Positions 52,873 to 61,370 of a stretch of DNA of 64,000 nucleotides are shown in pieces. The translations under genes and the position numbers were made by a program. Each line of letters opens with the position of its first letter. The first letter of the stretch is position 1. This stretch comes from Marifrigoribacter sp047730175 (GTDB lineage: Bacteria > Bacteroidota > Bacteroidia > Flavobacteriales > Flavobacteriaceae): assembly GCF_047730175.1 (NCBI RefSeq), contig NZ_CP159833.1, positions 1,364,001-1,428,000 of the forward strand, written 5' to 3'. The notes beneath the pieces were generated by a model. It was not told where the DNA came from and searched no databases. It saw only the letters and a program-made list of their open reading frames with translations.

Positions 52873-53349
52873 TTATTTAATCAACTCCCTCGATTTTTCA
52901 TAGATGAGGTGGGTTTCCCATCCTCTATAGAGTAAATAATCGATAAATTTCTTTCTTTTTTTCTGAAGGTTTTTTTCTGAATCTAATTGGTTAAACCTCT
53001 TTTCAGATAAGGTATCAAAAGTACTTAAGTAGTCTGCTTCGCTAATTTCTTTTAGAGCGAGTCTTATATTGTATTCTGAAATATACCTACTTTTTAATTC
53101 AGAAACAATGCGACGTTTCCCCCATTTTTTATGGTTGAATTTACCACGGGCAAAAGCTTGTGAAAAACGCGACTCATTTAAGAAATTATGCTGTAGTAAA
53201 TGACCAATAATGATTTCAGAAGCTTGAGGAATCATTTTCATTTCTCGAAGTTTCTGCTCTACTTCTTTATGACAACGTTCTTGGTACGCACAATAGCCTT
53301 CCATTCTAGTTTGGGCTTCGGCAACCGTGTATGTTTTAGAGGTATTCAC
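52873..53349 (-). CDS. recX: Regulatory protein RecX
   Basis: Binds RecA filaments and limits their activity. The 158-residue all-helical protein has three-helix repeats (CHKEVEQKLREM, FLNESRFSQAFARGKFNHKKWGKRRIVSELK, NLQKKRKKFIDYLLYRGWETHLIYE). The reading frame opens with GTG at 53349; the next in-frame ATG (MEGYCAYQERCH) is 16 codons in and is a possible alternative start. recA is not in the window. Confidence 0.9.
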   Translation of the reverse strand: MNTSKTYTVAEAQTRMEGYCAYQERCHKEVEQKLREMKMIPQASEIIIGHLLQHNFLNESRFSQAFARGKFNHKKWGKRRIVSELKSRYISEYNIRLALKEISEADYLSTFDTLSEKRFNQLDSEKNLQKKRKKFIDYLLYRGWETHLIYEKSRELIK

Positions 53350-53383
53350 GTGGTGAAATTAAGGATATTTTTATTCATTTACT

Positions 53384-53484
53384 CGCGTTAGGGATTGAAG
53401 CGGCATCCTTTTTTGTAAAAAAAAGATATAGCATTTCGACAACGCTCAATACGGGCTACAAGCCCGACCGTACTTTTGGAGTAC
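53384..53484. repeat. Flavobacterial intergenic element, copy 1
   Basis: The left part GATTGAAGCGGCATC, a T6 run, an A-run and AAGATATAGC are shared with 62740-62780. The right part contains GGGCTACAAGCCC and CGTACTTTTGGAGTACG, two perfect small hairpins. It lies between rng and recX. Similar sequence is familiar from many flavobacterial intergenic regions (from memory, not searched). Confidence 0.6.
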
Positions 53485-53500
53485 GGAAACGTCCAAAAAT

Positions 53501-53537
53501 AAAAAACCCTCCAAAACATTAAGTTAGGGAGGGTTTT
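53501..53537 (-). terminator. Intrinsic terminator after rng
   Basis: On the minus strand AAAACCCTCC pairs with GGAGGGTTTT, followed by a T-run. It lies just past the rng stop. Confidence 0.88.
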
Positions 53538-53541
53538 ATGG

Positions 53542-55086
53542 TTATTTAATAGTATCACCTTTCTTATCCAAAAAGTGGTACTCTAGATATGTGTAAGCAT
53601 CTCTTGGTTGTATTTTCACCCATTTTTTGTGCTCCAAGAACCACTTGGCTTGCACAGATGGAAATCCTTTAGTTAAAAAGGCTGCTATAAAAGGATGTGT
53701 GTTTAATGTCACCTTTTTATAGTCTTTTTTGAAGAGTTGTTTTAACTCTTCAGACATTTTGTTTACCAGTACAATTGGAGCTTCAACCTCTTCAGTCTGC
53801 CCACCATTAGGGTTTTCTTCTACGGTTTTAATGTTCATTTCAGGACGTACACGTTGTCTTGTAATTTGAATTAATCCAAATTTACTTGGAGGTAATATTT
53901 TGTGTTTTGCTCTATCATCACTCATTTCATCACGAAGATGATTAAAAAGTGTTTTACGATTATTAGCTGTTGCCAAATCGATAAAATCTACCACTATTAT
54001 TCCTCCCATATCGCGCAGCCTTAATTGACGTGCTACTTCTGTGGCGGCTATTAAGTTTACTTCTAATGCGGTGTCCTCTTGATTTTGTGACTTATTACTT
54101 CGGTTTCCGCTATTAACGTCTATTACATGCAATGCTTCGGTGTGTTCTATCACTAAGTAGGTTCCTTTACTACCTGATACAGTTGTACCGAAAGATGTTT
54201 TGATTTGACGTTCTATCCCAAATTTTTCAAACATGGGAACTTTAGAATTATACAACTTAACAATATTCTCTTTCTTAGGTGCAATTTCTTGCACATAATC
54301 TTTTATTTGTAAGTATAAAGTTTCATCATCGATATAAATTGACGAAAAGGAATCGTTGAAAATATCTCGAATTATAGATGCACCTCTATTTAACTCACTT
54401 AACACCTTTGAAGGAAGGTGTGCTCCTCGTAGCTTTTTACACATCGCTGTCCAGCGATCCATAAGATTTTGTAAATCTTTATCCAGTTCTGCTACTTTTT
54501 TGCCCTCTGCTACTGTACGTATAATAACACCAAATCCTTTAGGTTTTATACTTGTTACCAAGCGCTTTAATCGCTCTTTTTCTTCTCTAGATTCTATTTT
54601 TTGAGAAATAGAAACACGATCTGAAAAAGGAACTAAAACAATATAACGTCCGGCTATTGAAAGCTCTGAACTTATTCTTGGTCCTTTAGTGGATATAGGT
54701 TCTTTAACGATTTGTACCAAAGTAGATTGATTAGATTTGATCGCATTTTTAATGCTACCGTTTTTATCAATCTCTTTTTCAAATGGGAAATCTTTTAAAG
54801 AATAATCTTTAAGTTTACCTGTGCTTACACTTTTGACGAATTTCAAAAGGGAAGGGATTTTTGGACCAAGGTCATGATAATGCAAAAATGCATCTTTTTC
54901 ATATCCTACATTAACAAATGTAGCATTAAGACCAGGAACTACTTTTCGGGTTTTGGCGATAAACACATCACCTACCGAAAAGTTATTATTCTCTTCTTCT
55001 TTATGTAATTCTACTAGTCTTCCATCTTTTAAAAGGGCAAAATCAACTTCTTGCGAACTGGATCTAATAAATAATTCGTAGTTCAC
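53542..55086 (-). CDS. rng: Ribonuclease E/G
   Basis: An endoribonuclease in rRNA maturation and mRNA decay. The 514-residue protein has an N-terminal S1-like domain (GDVFIAKTRKVVPGLNATFVNVGYEKDAFLHY), the catalytic DNase-I-like domain with HVIDVNSGNRS and GGIIVVDFID, where the two Asp coordinate Mg, and a C-terminal small domain. It lacks the long scaffold arm of E. coli RNase E, so it is RNase G-like. The start is GTG at 55086. The leader to the upstream gene is about 210 bp and contains an 8-bp hairpin. Confidence 0.95.
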   Translation of the reverse strand: MNYELFIRSSSQEVDFALLKDGRLVELHKEEENNNFSVGDVFIAKTRKVVPGLNATFVNVGYEKDAFLHYHDLGPKIPSLLKFVKSVSTGKLKDYSLKDFPFEKEIDKNGSIKNAIKSNQSTLVQIVKEPISTKGPRISSELSIAGRYIVLVPFSDRVSISQKIESREEKERLKRLVTSIKPKGFGVIIRTVAEGKKVAELDKDLQNLMDRWTAMCKKLRGAHLPSKVLSELNRGASIIRDIFNDSFSSIYIDDETLYLQIKDYVQEIAPKKENIVKLYNSKVPMFEKFGIERQIKTSFGTTVSGSKGTYLVIEHTEALHVIDVNSGNRSNKSQNQEDTALEVNLIAATEVARQLRLRDMGGIIVVDFIDLATANNRKTLFNHLRDEMSDDRAKHKILPPSKFGLIQITRQRVRPEMNIKTVEENPNGGQTEEVEAPIVLVNKMSEELKQLFKKDYKKVTLNTHPFIAAFLTKGFPSVQAKWFLEHKKWVKIQPRDAYTYLEYHFLDKKGDTIK

Positions 55087-55171
55087 GTGTTATTAATTTT
55101 TATCCGTCTCAACCTATTTATAAATAAATAATTATGGGACAGATGGATTAAACAATAAATTTCACAGGTTT

Positions 55172-55191
55172 ATACCTATATAAATAGGTAT
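55172..55191. promoter_or_regulatory. Perfect 8-bp hairpin in the rng leader
   Basis: ATACCTAT and ATAGGTAT pair around a 4-nt loop, about 90 bp before the rng start, in a 212-bp AT-rich region (55087-55298) without other features. It is a candidate leader structure, since RNase E-type mRNAs are autoregulated through 5' UTRs in other bacteria; that link is inference. Confidence 0.4.
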
Positions 55192-55278
55192 TATTTTAAA
55201 CCCGTCGAAATTACGCTGTTTTAAGGTATAAAACATTGCAATTTCATTTTCAAAGAACGATTTTCATTTTCTTATTAA

Positions 55279-55308
55279 AATAAAAAAGTAGTATGAAACT
55301 ACTTTTTC
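55279..55308 (-). terminator. Terminator overlapping the end of the 29-residue gene
   Basis: On the minus strand AGTAGT and ACTACT form a stem around TTCAT, followed by a T-run. The stem includes the TAG stop codon. Confidence 0.75.
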
Positions 55309-55388
55309 TTGTGACGATTAGCGCGTCTTCTTTTCTTACGCTTATGTGTCGCTACCTTATGTCTTTTTCTCTTTTTACCGCTTGGCAT
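55299..55388 (-). CDS. 29-residue highly basic ribosomal-type protein (COX24/mS38- or bTHX-like)
   Basis: The minus-strand frame from ATG 55388 to TAG 55299 encodes MPSGKKRKRHKVATHKRK followed by KRRRANRHKKK. Twenty of the 29 residues are Lys, Arg or His. Such tiny proteins are ribosomal components in Bacteroidota; the KRKRHKVATHKRKKRRR pattern recalls the AURKAIP1/COX24 (mS38/bS22) group more than classical bTHX. It starts 21 bp after HU and has its own terminator, so HU and this gene form a unit. Confidence 0.85.
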   Translation of the reverse strand: MPSGKKRKRHKVATHKRKKRRRANRHKKK

Positions 55389-55409
55389 AGAAATATTATT
55401 TAAAAGTTA

Positions 55410-55700
55410 TTATTTTACTTTAACGTTTGTCTTTACTCCTTCTACAAATACTTTTGCAGGTTTAAATGCAGGGATATTATGTGCAGGAATTTTAATTGTT
55501 GTGTTTTTAGAAATGTTTCTTCCTGTTTTCTCAGCTCTTTTCTTAACGATAAAACTTCCAAAACCTCTTAAATAAACATTGTCTCCACCTTCTAAAGAAG
55601 TTTTAACTTCATTCATAAATGTTTCAACAGTAGCTTGTACATCACCCTTTTCAATTCCTAATTTGTCTGAAATTTTAGCTACAATATCTGCTTTAGTCAT
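55410..55700 (-). CDS. HU-family DNA-binding protein
   Basis: A 96-residue nucleoid protein. MTKADIVAKISDKLGIEKGD starts the helical dimerisation part; VYLRGFGSFIVKKRAEKTGRN and IPAHNIPAFKPAKVF form the DNA-binding arm with the conserved Pro. It dimerises and bends DNA. It is divergent from mutY, with a strong promoter in between. Confidence 0.97.
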   Translation of the reverse strand: MTKADIVAKISDKLGIEKGDVQATVETFMNEVKTSLEGGDNVYLRGFGSFIVKKRAEKTGRNISKNTTIKIPAHNIPAFKPAKVFVEGVKTNVKVK

Positions 55701-55740
55701 TATTCAATTTTTTTAAAATTAATTTTTAAATTCAAGATGG

Positions 55741-55773
55741 CAAAGATAAGGTTTTTATAATCAAAAAATCAAA
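55741..55773 (-). promoter_or_regulatory. Promoter of the HU / small basic protein unit
   Basis: On the minus strand TTTG (55773-55770) and TATCTTTG (55748-55741) are separated by 21 bp, a full match to the Bacteroidota consensus, with the ATG about 40 bp downstream. Confidence 0.78.
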
Positions 55774-55817
55774 CCTTAAACCATTAAAATATAAATAGAT
55801 AAAGCTATTTTAGCTAA

Positions 55818-56903
55818 ATGGCAAAAACCGCTTCTTTTTTCCCTAAAAGACTCATATCGTGGTACATGGAAAATAAGCGCGCGCTTCCATGGAGAGAGAC
55901 TATTGATCCATATAAAATTTGGCTGTCAGAAATAATGCTTCAACAAACTCGTGTTGCGCAGGGATTACCCTATTATATGAAATTTTGCGTAACATTTCCC
56001 AAGGTTGAGGACCTTGCAAATGCTTCAGAAGAGGAGGTGCTAAAACTTTGGCAAGGATTAGGATATTATTCTAGGGCAAGAAACTTACATATTACTGCAA
56101 AGTATGTTTCAGAAGAATTAAAAGGAGTATTCCCTACTAATTATAAAGACCTTTTGCAATTAAAAGGGGTTGGAGATTATACTGCAAGTGCTATTGCTTC
56201 CATTTGTTTTAATGAACCCACTGCTGTGGTCGATGGAAATGTATACCGAGTACTGTCTAGAGTCTTCAATATAGATACACCTATTAATAGTACTAAAGGA
56301 ATAAAGGATTTTAAATTATTGGCTCAAGAACTTATTGACGAACAAAATCCGGGCAACTATAATCAAGCTATTATGGAATTTGGAGCCCGATATTGTATGC
56401 CTCAAAATCCAGATTGTACTTCGTGTATTTTTAATGACAAATGCCTGGCATTTCAGAAAAAGAAAGTAAAAGAATTGCCAGTAAAACTTAAAAAGACAAA
56501 AGTTAAGGATCAATACTTTAATTATATTGTAATGGTTTCTGATATGAATATGACAGTATTAAATAAACGGACTAAAAAAGGAATATGGCAACAACTATAT
56601 GAATTTCCTTTAATTGAATCTAATTCAGGAATAAACTATGATCAATTAATTGAATTAAAAGAATACAAAGGACTAATCTCAAAATATCAAATAGAATCGA
56701 TCACTAAATATAATGAAACGCCTATTATTCATAAACTATCGCATAGAAATTTACACACCCAATTTTGGATAGCTGAAATGATAGACACCGCAGAAAAAAG
56801 CATAAATATTGATTTAATTTTAGAGTATCCTGTACCAGTACTTATTGAAAATTTTATTTCAGAATTCTTTCAGAAAGAGGAAATTAATAAAGAAAATGAT
56901 TGA
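55818..56903 (+). CDS. mutY: A/G-specific adenine glycosylase MutY
   Basis: Excises adenine opposite 8-oxoguanine. The N-terminal catalytic domain has LPWRETIDPYKIWLSEIMLQQT with the catalytic Glu, the helix-hairpin-helix LKGVGDYTASAIAS and VDGNVYRVLSRVF with the catalytic Asp. The iron-sulfur loop is CMPQNPDCTSCIFNDKC (C-x6-C-x2-C-x5-C). A NUDIX-like 8-oxoG recognition domain follows from about residue 235. The protein has 361 residues. Confidence 0.96.
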   Translation: MAKTASFFPKRLISWYMENKRALPWRETIDPYKIWLSEIMLQQTRVAQGLPYYMKFCVTFPKVEDLANASEEEVLKLWQGLGYYSRARNLHITAKYVSEELKGVFPTNYKDLLQLKGVGDYTASAIASICFNEPTAVVDGNVYRVLSRVFNIDTPINSTKGIKDFKLLAQELIDEQNPGNYNQAIMEFGARYCMPQNPDCTSCIFNDKCLAFQKKKVKELPVKLKKTKVKDQYFNYIVMVSDMNMTVLNKRTKKGIWQQLYEFPLIESNSGINYDQLIELKEYKGLISKYQIESITKYNETPIIHKLSHRNLHTQFWIAEMIDTAEKSINIDLILEYPVPVLIENFISEFFQKEEINKEND

Positions 56904-56945
56904 TTTAATAATTGAAAAAAATCCTTATATTTAAGACACATAATA

Positions 56946-56953
56946 TAACTTTG
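56946..56953 (+). promoter_or_regulatory. -7 element (TAACTTTG) of ssb
   Basis: TAACTTTG fits TAnnTTTG and lies 22 bp before the ssb ATG, after the mutY stop. The -33 box is not clear. Confidence 0.5.
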
Positions 56954-56975
56954 CAAATTAATTAAAATAAACACG

Positions 56976-57425
56976 ATGAGTGGAACTGTAAATAAGGTAA
57001 TGTTGATTGGACATACAGGAGATGAGGTTAAAATGCATTATTTTGAAGGAGGCGGGAGTATTGGTAGATTTCCACTTGCAACGAATGAAACATATACCAA
57101 TAAAACTACAGGTGAAAAAGTAAGTAACACAGAGTGGCATAACATTGTTGTTAGAAATAAAGCGGCTGAAATTTGCGAAAAATACCTTAAAAAAGGAGAT
57201 AAAGTATACATCGAAGGTCGTTTAAAGACACGTAAATGGCAAGATGATAAAGGTTTAGATCGTTATAGTACAGAAATTCAATGTGCCGATTTTACATTTT
57301 TAAGTCCTAAAAATGAGTCAGGCGGAGCGCAGCAAAATACAGGTGGAAATCAAAGTGAAAACACTCCACAGCCCAAGGTTGAAGCTCCAGTTGATGAGCC
57401 TACAAATGATGATTTACCTTTTTAA
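56976..57425 (+). CDS. ssb: Single-stranded DNA-binding protein
   Basis: A 149-residue protein with the OB-fold (MSGTVNKVMLIGHTGDEVKM, TGEKVSNTEWHNIVVRNKAAEICEKYLKKGDKVYIEGRL-type core). A Gln/Asn/Gly-rich linker follows, then the acidic tip NDDLPF that docks repair and replication proteins. It is 12 bp upstream of gldE, in the conserved flavobacterial order mutY-ssb-gldE-gldD. Confidence 0.97.
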   Translation: MSGTVNKVMLIGHTGDEVKMHYFEGGGSIGRFPLATNETYTNKTTGEKVSNTEWHNIVVRNKAAEICEKYLKKGDKVYIEGRLKTRKWQDDKGLDRYSTEIQCADFTFLSPKNESGGAQQNTGGNQSENTPQPKVEAPVDEPTNDDLPF

Positions 57426-57437
57426 TTTTAAAATATT

Positions 57438-58781
57438 TTGGATCTAGAACCTCCCAGTTTATTATTGATTTCACTTTTAAGTATTAGTCATATTACAAGT
57501 ATTGTTATTTTACTTGTCTTACTAGTTTGTTCTGCTTTAATATCTGGCGCTGAAGTAGCTTTCTTTTCGTTAAGTCCAACAGATTTTGAAGAAAAAAATG
57601 GAACGAGTGACACCAGTGATAAGTCACTTTCAAATAAATTAGACCTTGTTAAAAAATTACTTGCTAAGCCAAAAAAATTATTGGCCACTATTTTAGTTGC
57701 AAATAATTTTATCAATATTGCTATTGTACTTCTTTTTGCTTCGTTAAGTGATTTATTCTTTTCAGGATTAATAACCGAGTTTTATGGTATAAATCTTAGG
57801 TTCGTATCTGAAGTAGTGATTGTTACTTTTTTAATATTAATGTTTGGAGAAATACTTCCAAAAATCTATGCAAATAGAAACCGTCTTTCTTTTGCGAGTT
57901 TTATGGTATACCCTTTAAATATTTTAGACACCTTATTGACACCTATAAGTATGCCAATGAGGTCAACAATACAATTAATTGAACGCAGATTTGGAAAGCA
58001 AAAATCTGGGTTTAGTGTAGATCAATTGTCACAAGCCTTAGAGTTAACTTCTAAAAAGGATACTACCAGTGAAGAGCATAAAATTCTAAAAGGGATTGTT
58101 ACATTTGGTAATACTGATACTAAGCAAGTAATGAAGCCTCGTATGGATTTATTTGCATTAAATGAAGAAGCAAAGTTTAGTGATATTATTCCTGAAATTA
58201 TTTCTAACGGATTTTCAAGAATTCCTGTATATAAAGAGAACATAGACAATATTACAGGGATTATTTATGTGAAGGATTTACTACCTCATATCGATGAAGA
58301 TGCATACAATTGGACCTCTTTAATTAGGGAGCCTTACTTTGTTCCTGAAAATAAAAAATTAGATGATTTATTAAATGAATTTAAAGAAATGAAAATGCAT
58401 CTTGCTATTGTAGTAGATGAATATGGTGGCACTAGTGGACTTATTTCCTTGGAAGATATTATTGAAGAGATTGTAGGAGAAATTAGTGATGAATACGATG
58501 ATGAGGATCTTATTTTTTCTAAAATAGATAATAACACCTATATATTTGAAGGCAAAACACCGCTTAAAGATTTTTATAAAGTTTTAAAAATACAATCGGA
58601 AGATAAAAAGTTGATAGAAGACAGTAAAGGTGAAGCTGAAACTTTAGCTGGATTTATTTTAGAGATATCAAAAGGATTCCCTAAAAAGGATGAAGTAATA
58701 AATTTTCATCATTTTGCGTTTACTATTGAAGTATTTGATAACAAGCGTATCAAACAAATAAAACTTTCAATTATTAAATAA
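57438..58781 (+). CDS. gldE: Gliding motility-associated protein GldE (CNNM/CBS transporter-like)
   Basis: A 447-residue protein with an N-terminal DUF21/CNNM membrane domain of four helices (about 15-190; SALISGAEVAFFSLSPTDFEE), two CBS domains (about 215-335; MKPRMDLFALNEEAKF, EMKMHLAIVVDEYGGTSGLISLEDIIEEIVGEI) and a CorC_HlyC domain at the C-terminus. The start is TTG at 57438 (MDLEPPSLLLI); no usable ATG occurs before the membrane domain. It lies between ssb and gldD, as expected for GldE. Confidence 0.93.
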   Translation: MDLEPPSLLLISLLSISHITSIVILLVLLVCSALISGAEVAFFSLSPTDFEEKNGTSDTSDKSLSNKLDLVKKLLAKPKKLLATILVANNFINIAIVLLFASLSDLFFSGLITEFYGINLRFVSEVVIVTFLILMFGEILPKIYANRNRLSFASFMVYPLNILDTLLTPISMPMRSTIQLIERRFGKQKSGFSVDQLSQALELTSKKDTTSEEHKILKGIVTFGNTDTKQVMKPRMDLFALNEEAKFSDIIPEIISNGFSRIPVYKENIDNITGIIYVKDLLPHIDEDAYNWTSLIREPYFVPENKKLDDLLNEFKEMKMHLAIVVDEYGGTSGLISLEDIIEEIVGEISDEYDDEDLIFSKIDNNTYIFEGKTPLKDFYKVLKIQSEDKKLIEDSKGEAETLAGFILEISKGFPKKDEVINFHHFAFTIEVFDNKRIKQIKLSIIK

Positions 58782-58782
58782 T

Positions 58783-59337
58783 ATGCGATTTCTTTTAGTT
58801 GTATTTCTTGCCTTAACTGTTGTAGCGTGTAACGATGAGGTTACTATAAAGCCTAATTCTAAATTACGCTTAGAATATCCGACACCTGAATATGAATCTG
58901 TTGAAATGGAATTTCCATATACTTTCAAGAAAAATAAAGAAGCTTCGCTTATTTCTAAGAGAAATGGTGGAATTAATTTAAAATATTCAAAAATGAAAGC
59001 CACTATTTACCTCACATATCAAAAGGTGAATAATAAGCAAAGCATTGACTCCTTATTATATGATGCGCAAAAGTTAACCTATGATCATACTGTTAAAGCC
59101 GAGTCGATACTTGAACAACCTAGAGTTGATTCAATAAATAATGTCTATGGAATGTTTTATATGATTAACGGAAATGCAGCAACACATTCACAGTTTTATG
59201 TTACAGATAGCGTTAATCATTTTGTAACGGGATCTCTATATTTTAATATAAAACCAAATTATGATTCTTTATACCCTGCAATAGTTTATTTGCGAAACGA
59301 TGTTAGAACTTTAATGGAAACCATCGAATGGAACTAA
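58783..59337 (+). CDS. gldD: Gliding motility lipoprotein GldD
   Basis: A 184-residue lipoprotein with lipobox VVAC (Cys at about residue 16) and the GldD-type body (LRLEYPTPEYESVEMEFPYTF, INLKYSKMKATIYLTYQKV, YFNIKPNYDSLYPAIVYLRNDV). It is required for gliding and T9SS function in Flavobacterium johnsoniae; the mechanism is unknown. It begins 1 bp after gldE. Confidence 0.94.
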   Translation: MRFLLVVFLALTVVACNDEVTIKPNSKLRLEYPTPEYESVEMEFPYTFKKNKEASLISKRNGGINLKYSKMKATIYLTYQKVNNKQSIDSLLYDAQKLTYDHTVKAESILEQPRVDSINNVYGMFYMINGNAATHSQFYVTDSVNHFVTGSLYFNIKPNYDSLYPAIVYLRNDVRTLMETIEWN

Positions 59338-59343
59338 TAAAGC

Positions 59344-59378
59344 ATAAAAAAACCACCCTGTATTGGTGGTTTTTTATA
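59344..59378. terminator. Bidirectional terminator between gldD and the HMA gene
   Basis: AAAAACCACC and GGTGGTTTTT form a stem around CTGTATT, with A-run on one side and T-run on the other. It lies between convergent gldD and the metal-binding lipoprotein gene. Confidence 0.87.
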
Positions 59379-59398
59379 TTTTATTAAAAAGACGTTAT

Positions 59399-59845
59399 TT
59401 ATACTTTATCTGCACAACAAGCTTTCTTACAATCTTTACTACATTCTTTTTTTGCTCCGTTAGAAGTAAATGATTCTACTGTTTTCATTCCGTTAACAGA
59501 ATAAGTTTCACCTGCTTTTTTTACAGTTTCTTCAAGGTTTGTCGTAGTAACTTTCGCTTCGTCATACTCAACCATTGCTAATTTATTCTCAAAATCTACC
59601 GTTGCAGATTTTACACCTTCCATTTTAGCTAATTTCTTTTCAATAGTCTTTGCACATCCAATAGCACAAGTCATTCCTTCAATATTGAATTCAGCTTTAG
59701 CTATAACAGCATCAGGATCCAATTGTTTTTTAACTTCAGTTGTTTCAACTTCTACTGTTTTTGTTTCAGGAGTTACTTCATTTTTACAAGACCATACAGC
59801 AATTGATAAAAAGGCAATACCTAAAAGTATTTTAATTGTTTTCAT
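59399..59845 (-). CDS. Heavy-metal-associated (HMA) domain lipoprotein with Cys-rich tail
   Basis: A 148-residue lipoprotein with lipobox AVWSC (Cys at about residue 20). A linker rich in Thr/Glu precedes an HMA domain (about 50-120). Its metal site is GMTCAIGCAKTIE, a CxxxC variant of the usual CxxC. The C-terminus ECSKDCKKACCADKV adds four cysteines. It probably binds Cu(I) or a similar metal in the periplasm. A TACTTTTG -7 element lies upstream at 59871-59878. Confidence 0.86.
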   Translation of the reverse strand: MKTIKILLGIAFLSIAVWSCKNEVTPETKTVEVETTEVKKQLDPDAVIAKAEFNIEGMTCAIGCAKTIEKKLAKMEGVKSATVDFENKLAMVEYDEAKVTTTNLEETVKKAGETYSVNGMKTVESFTSNGAKKECSKDCKKACCADKV

Positions 59846-59945
59846 AATTTTTCTTTATAGAATTATAGTACAAAAGTAATGATTGTTTGCTGTTTTTTAT
59901 TTTAAAAGTGAGATTTTTGTGCTTTTATTAAATAAAATCATCTAG

Positions 59946-60818
59946 ATGAGTAAAAAGTGGGTTTATCTATTAATGCTATCCTTAGTATGGGGGAGCTCAT
60001 TTATATTGATTAAAAAAGGACTTTTAGGTTTAACTCCCTTACAACTAGGAGCTTTACGTATTATTATTTCAGGGTTTATATTATTTACAGCGGGCTTTAA
60101 AAGGTTAAAGAATCTTACTAAAAAAGATATTAAATGGTTAATTATTTCTGGGTTTTTAGGAACCTTTTTCCCAGCATTTCTATTTGCTTATGCTGAAACT
60201 GAAATAGACAGTGCAGTCGCTTCCATTTTAAATTCATTAGTGCCAATAAACACCATAATTATAGGTTTTGTTGCCTTTAAAATGTTTTCATCAAAGAAAC
60301 AAATTATTGGTGTAGTTATAGGTTTTTTAGGGACGTTGATGTTGATTTTAAATGGTGCTTCTTTAAATCCCGATCAAAATTATTTGTATGCAATTATGGT
60401 GATTATAGCTACAGTAATGTATGCGGCTAGTGTAAATATTATAAAAAGGCATTTGCAAAATATTCCTCCTGTAACTATTGCGGTTGGAAATTTTACCGCC
60501 ATAATGATTCCGGCATTTATAGTCTTATTATATTCTGATTTTTTTACTTCGGAAGTATTGGAAGGAGTTCATTTTAAAATGTCATTATTTTATATTGTCC
60601 TTCTTTCTTTATTTGGAACTGCTATTGCAAAAATATTTTTCAATAAGTTAGTGCAAATGTCAACACCTGTATTTGCTTCTTCTGTAACCTATTTAATGCC
60701 TATTGTTGCTGTAGTTTGGGGTCTTTTAGACGGAGAATTATTCAATTTTTGGCAAGCAATTGCAACCTGTGTGATTTTGATTGGAGTTTATTTGTCAAAC
60801 ACCAAAAGGATTGGTTAA
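59946..60818 (+). CDS. EamA/DMT-family transporter
   Basis: A 290-residue protein with about 10 TM helices in two EamA repeats (MSKKWVYLLMLSLVWGSSFILIKKGL start; FFPAFLFAYAETEIDSAVASILNSLVPI in the first repeat and VTYLMPIVAVVWGLLDGE in the second). It exports or imports small metabolites; the substrate cannot be assigned. It is monocistronic. Confidence 0.92.
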   Translation: MSKKWVYLLMLSLVWGSSFILIKKGLLGLTPLQLGALRIIISGFILFTAGFKRLKNLTKKDIKWLIISGFLGTFFPAFLFAYAETEIDSAVASILNSLVPINTIIIGFVAFKMFSSKKQIIGVVIGFLGTLMLILNGASLNPDQNYLYAIMVIIATVMYAASVNIIKRHLQNIPPVTIAVGNFTAIMIPAFIVLLYSDFFTSEVLEGVHFKMSLFYIVLLSLFGTAIAKIFFNKLVQMSTPVFASSVTYLMPIVAVVWGLLDGELFNFWQAIATCVILIGVYLSNTKRIG

Positions 60819-60900
60819 GAAAAATTAATTTGATATAAAATTTGATATTGTTTTATTTTTCACGAAATTTAGTATCACAATAAAATAAAAAATCAATAAT

Positions 60901-61347
60901 ATGAATAATTTTTATATCAAATATGGTTTTGTTATTGCTGGCCTAATGGTTGCTTACTTTTTAATATTAAAATTAATAGGGTGGCATCAATATCCCGTCT
61001 TAAGTTCTGTAAACGGACTTATAATTGGCGCGGGAATTTTTTATGCTATACGATCTTATAAAAGAAGTGTGCAAGTTTTCAAATATGAAGTTGGGTTTAG
61101 GATTGGTTTACTTACGGGAGGGCTTGCAAGCATAATATTTGTAATTTTTATGGCAGTGTATATATTTCATATCGATATGCAATTTGCTATGGCAATCCTA
61201 AAATCATGGAATATTAATTACGATACTGGAGCTCAAATTTTACTATTTTCAATATTTATTATGAGCTGCTCTACAACAGTTGTGCTTACATTAACTTTTA
61301 TGCAATTATTGAAAGAATCTAGGAACCAAAACACTACGAATTTTTAA
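60901..61347 (+). CDS. Four-helix membrane protein (DUF4199-like)
   Basis: A 148-residue protein with four TM helices (about 7-27, 36-52, 72-93, 113-136), a basic loop after helix 2 (IRSYKRSVQVFKYEVGFRIG), and no catalytic motif. The layout resembles DUF4199 proteins of Bacteroidota; that assignment is tentative. Function is unknown. Confidence 0.72.
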   Translation: MNNFYIKYGFVIAGLMVAYFLILKLIGWHQYPVLSSVNGLIIGAGIFYAIRSYKRSVQVFKYEVGFRIGLLTGGLASIIFVIFMAVYIFHIDMQFAMAILKSWNINYDTGAQILLFSIFIMSCSTTVVLTLTFMQLLKESRNQNTTNF

Positions 61348-61370
61348 ATACAGTGTTTTTTCACAAAGCA

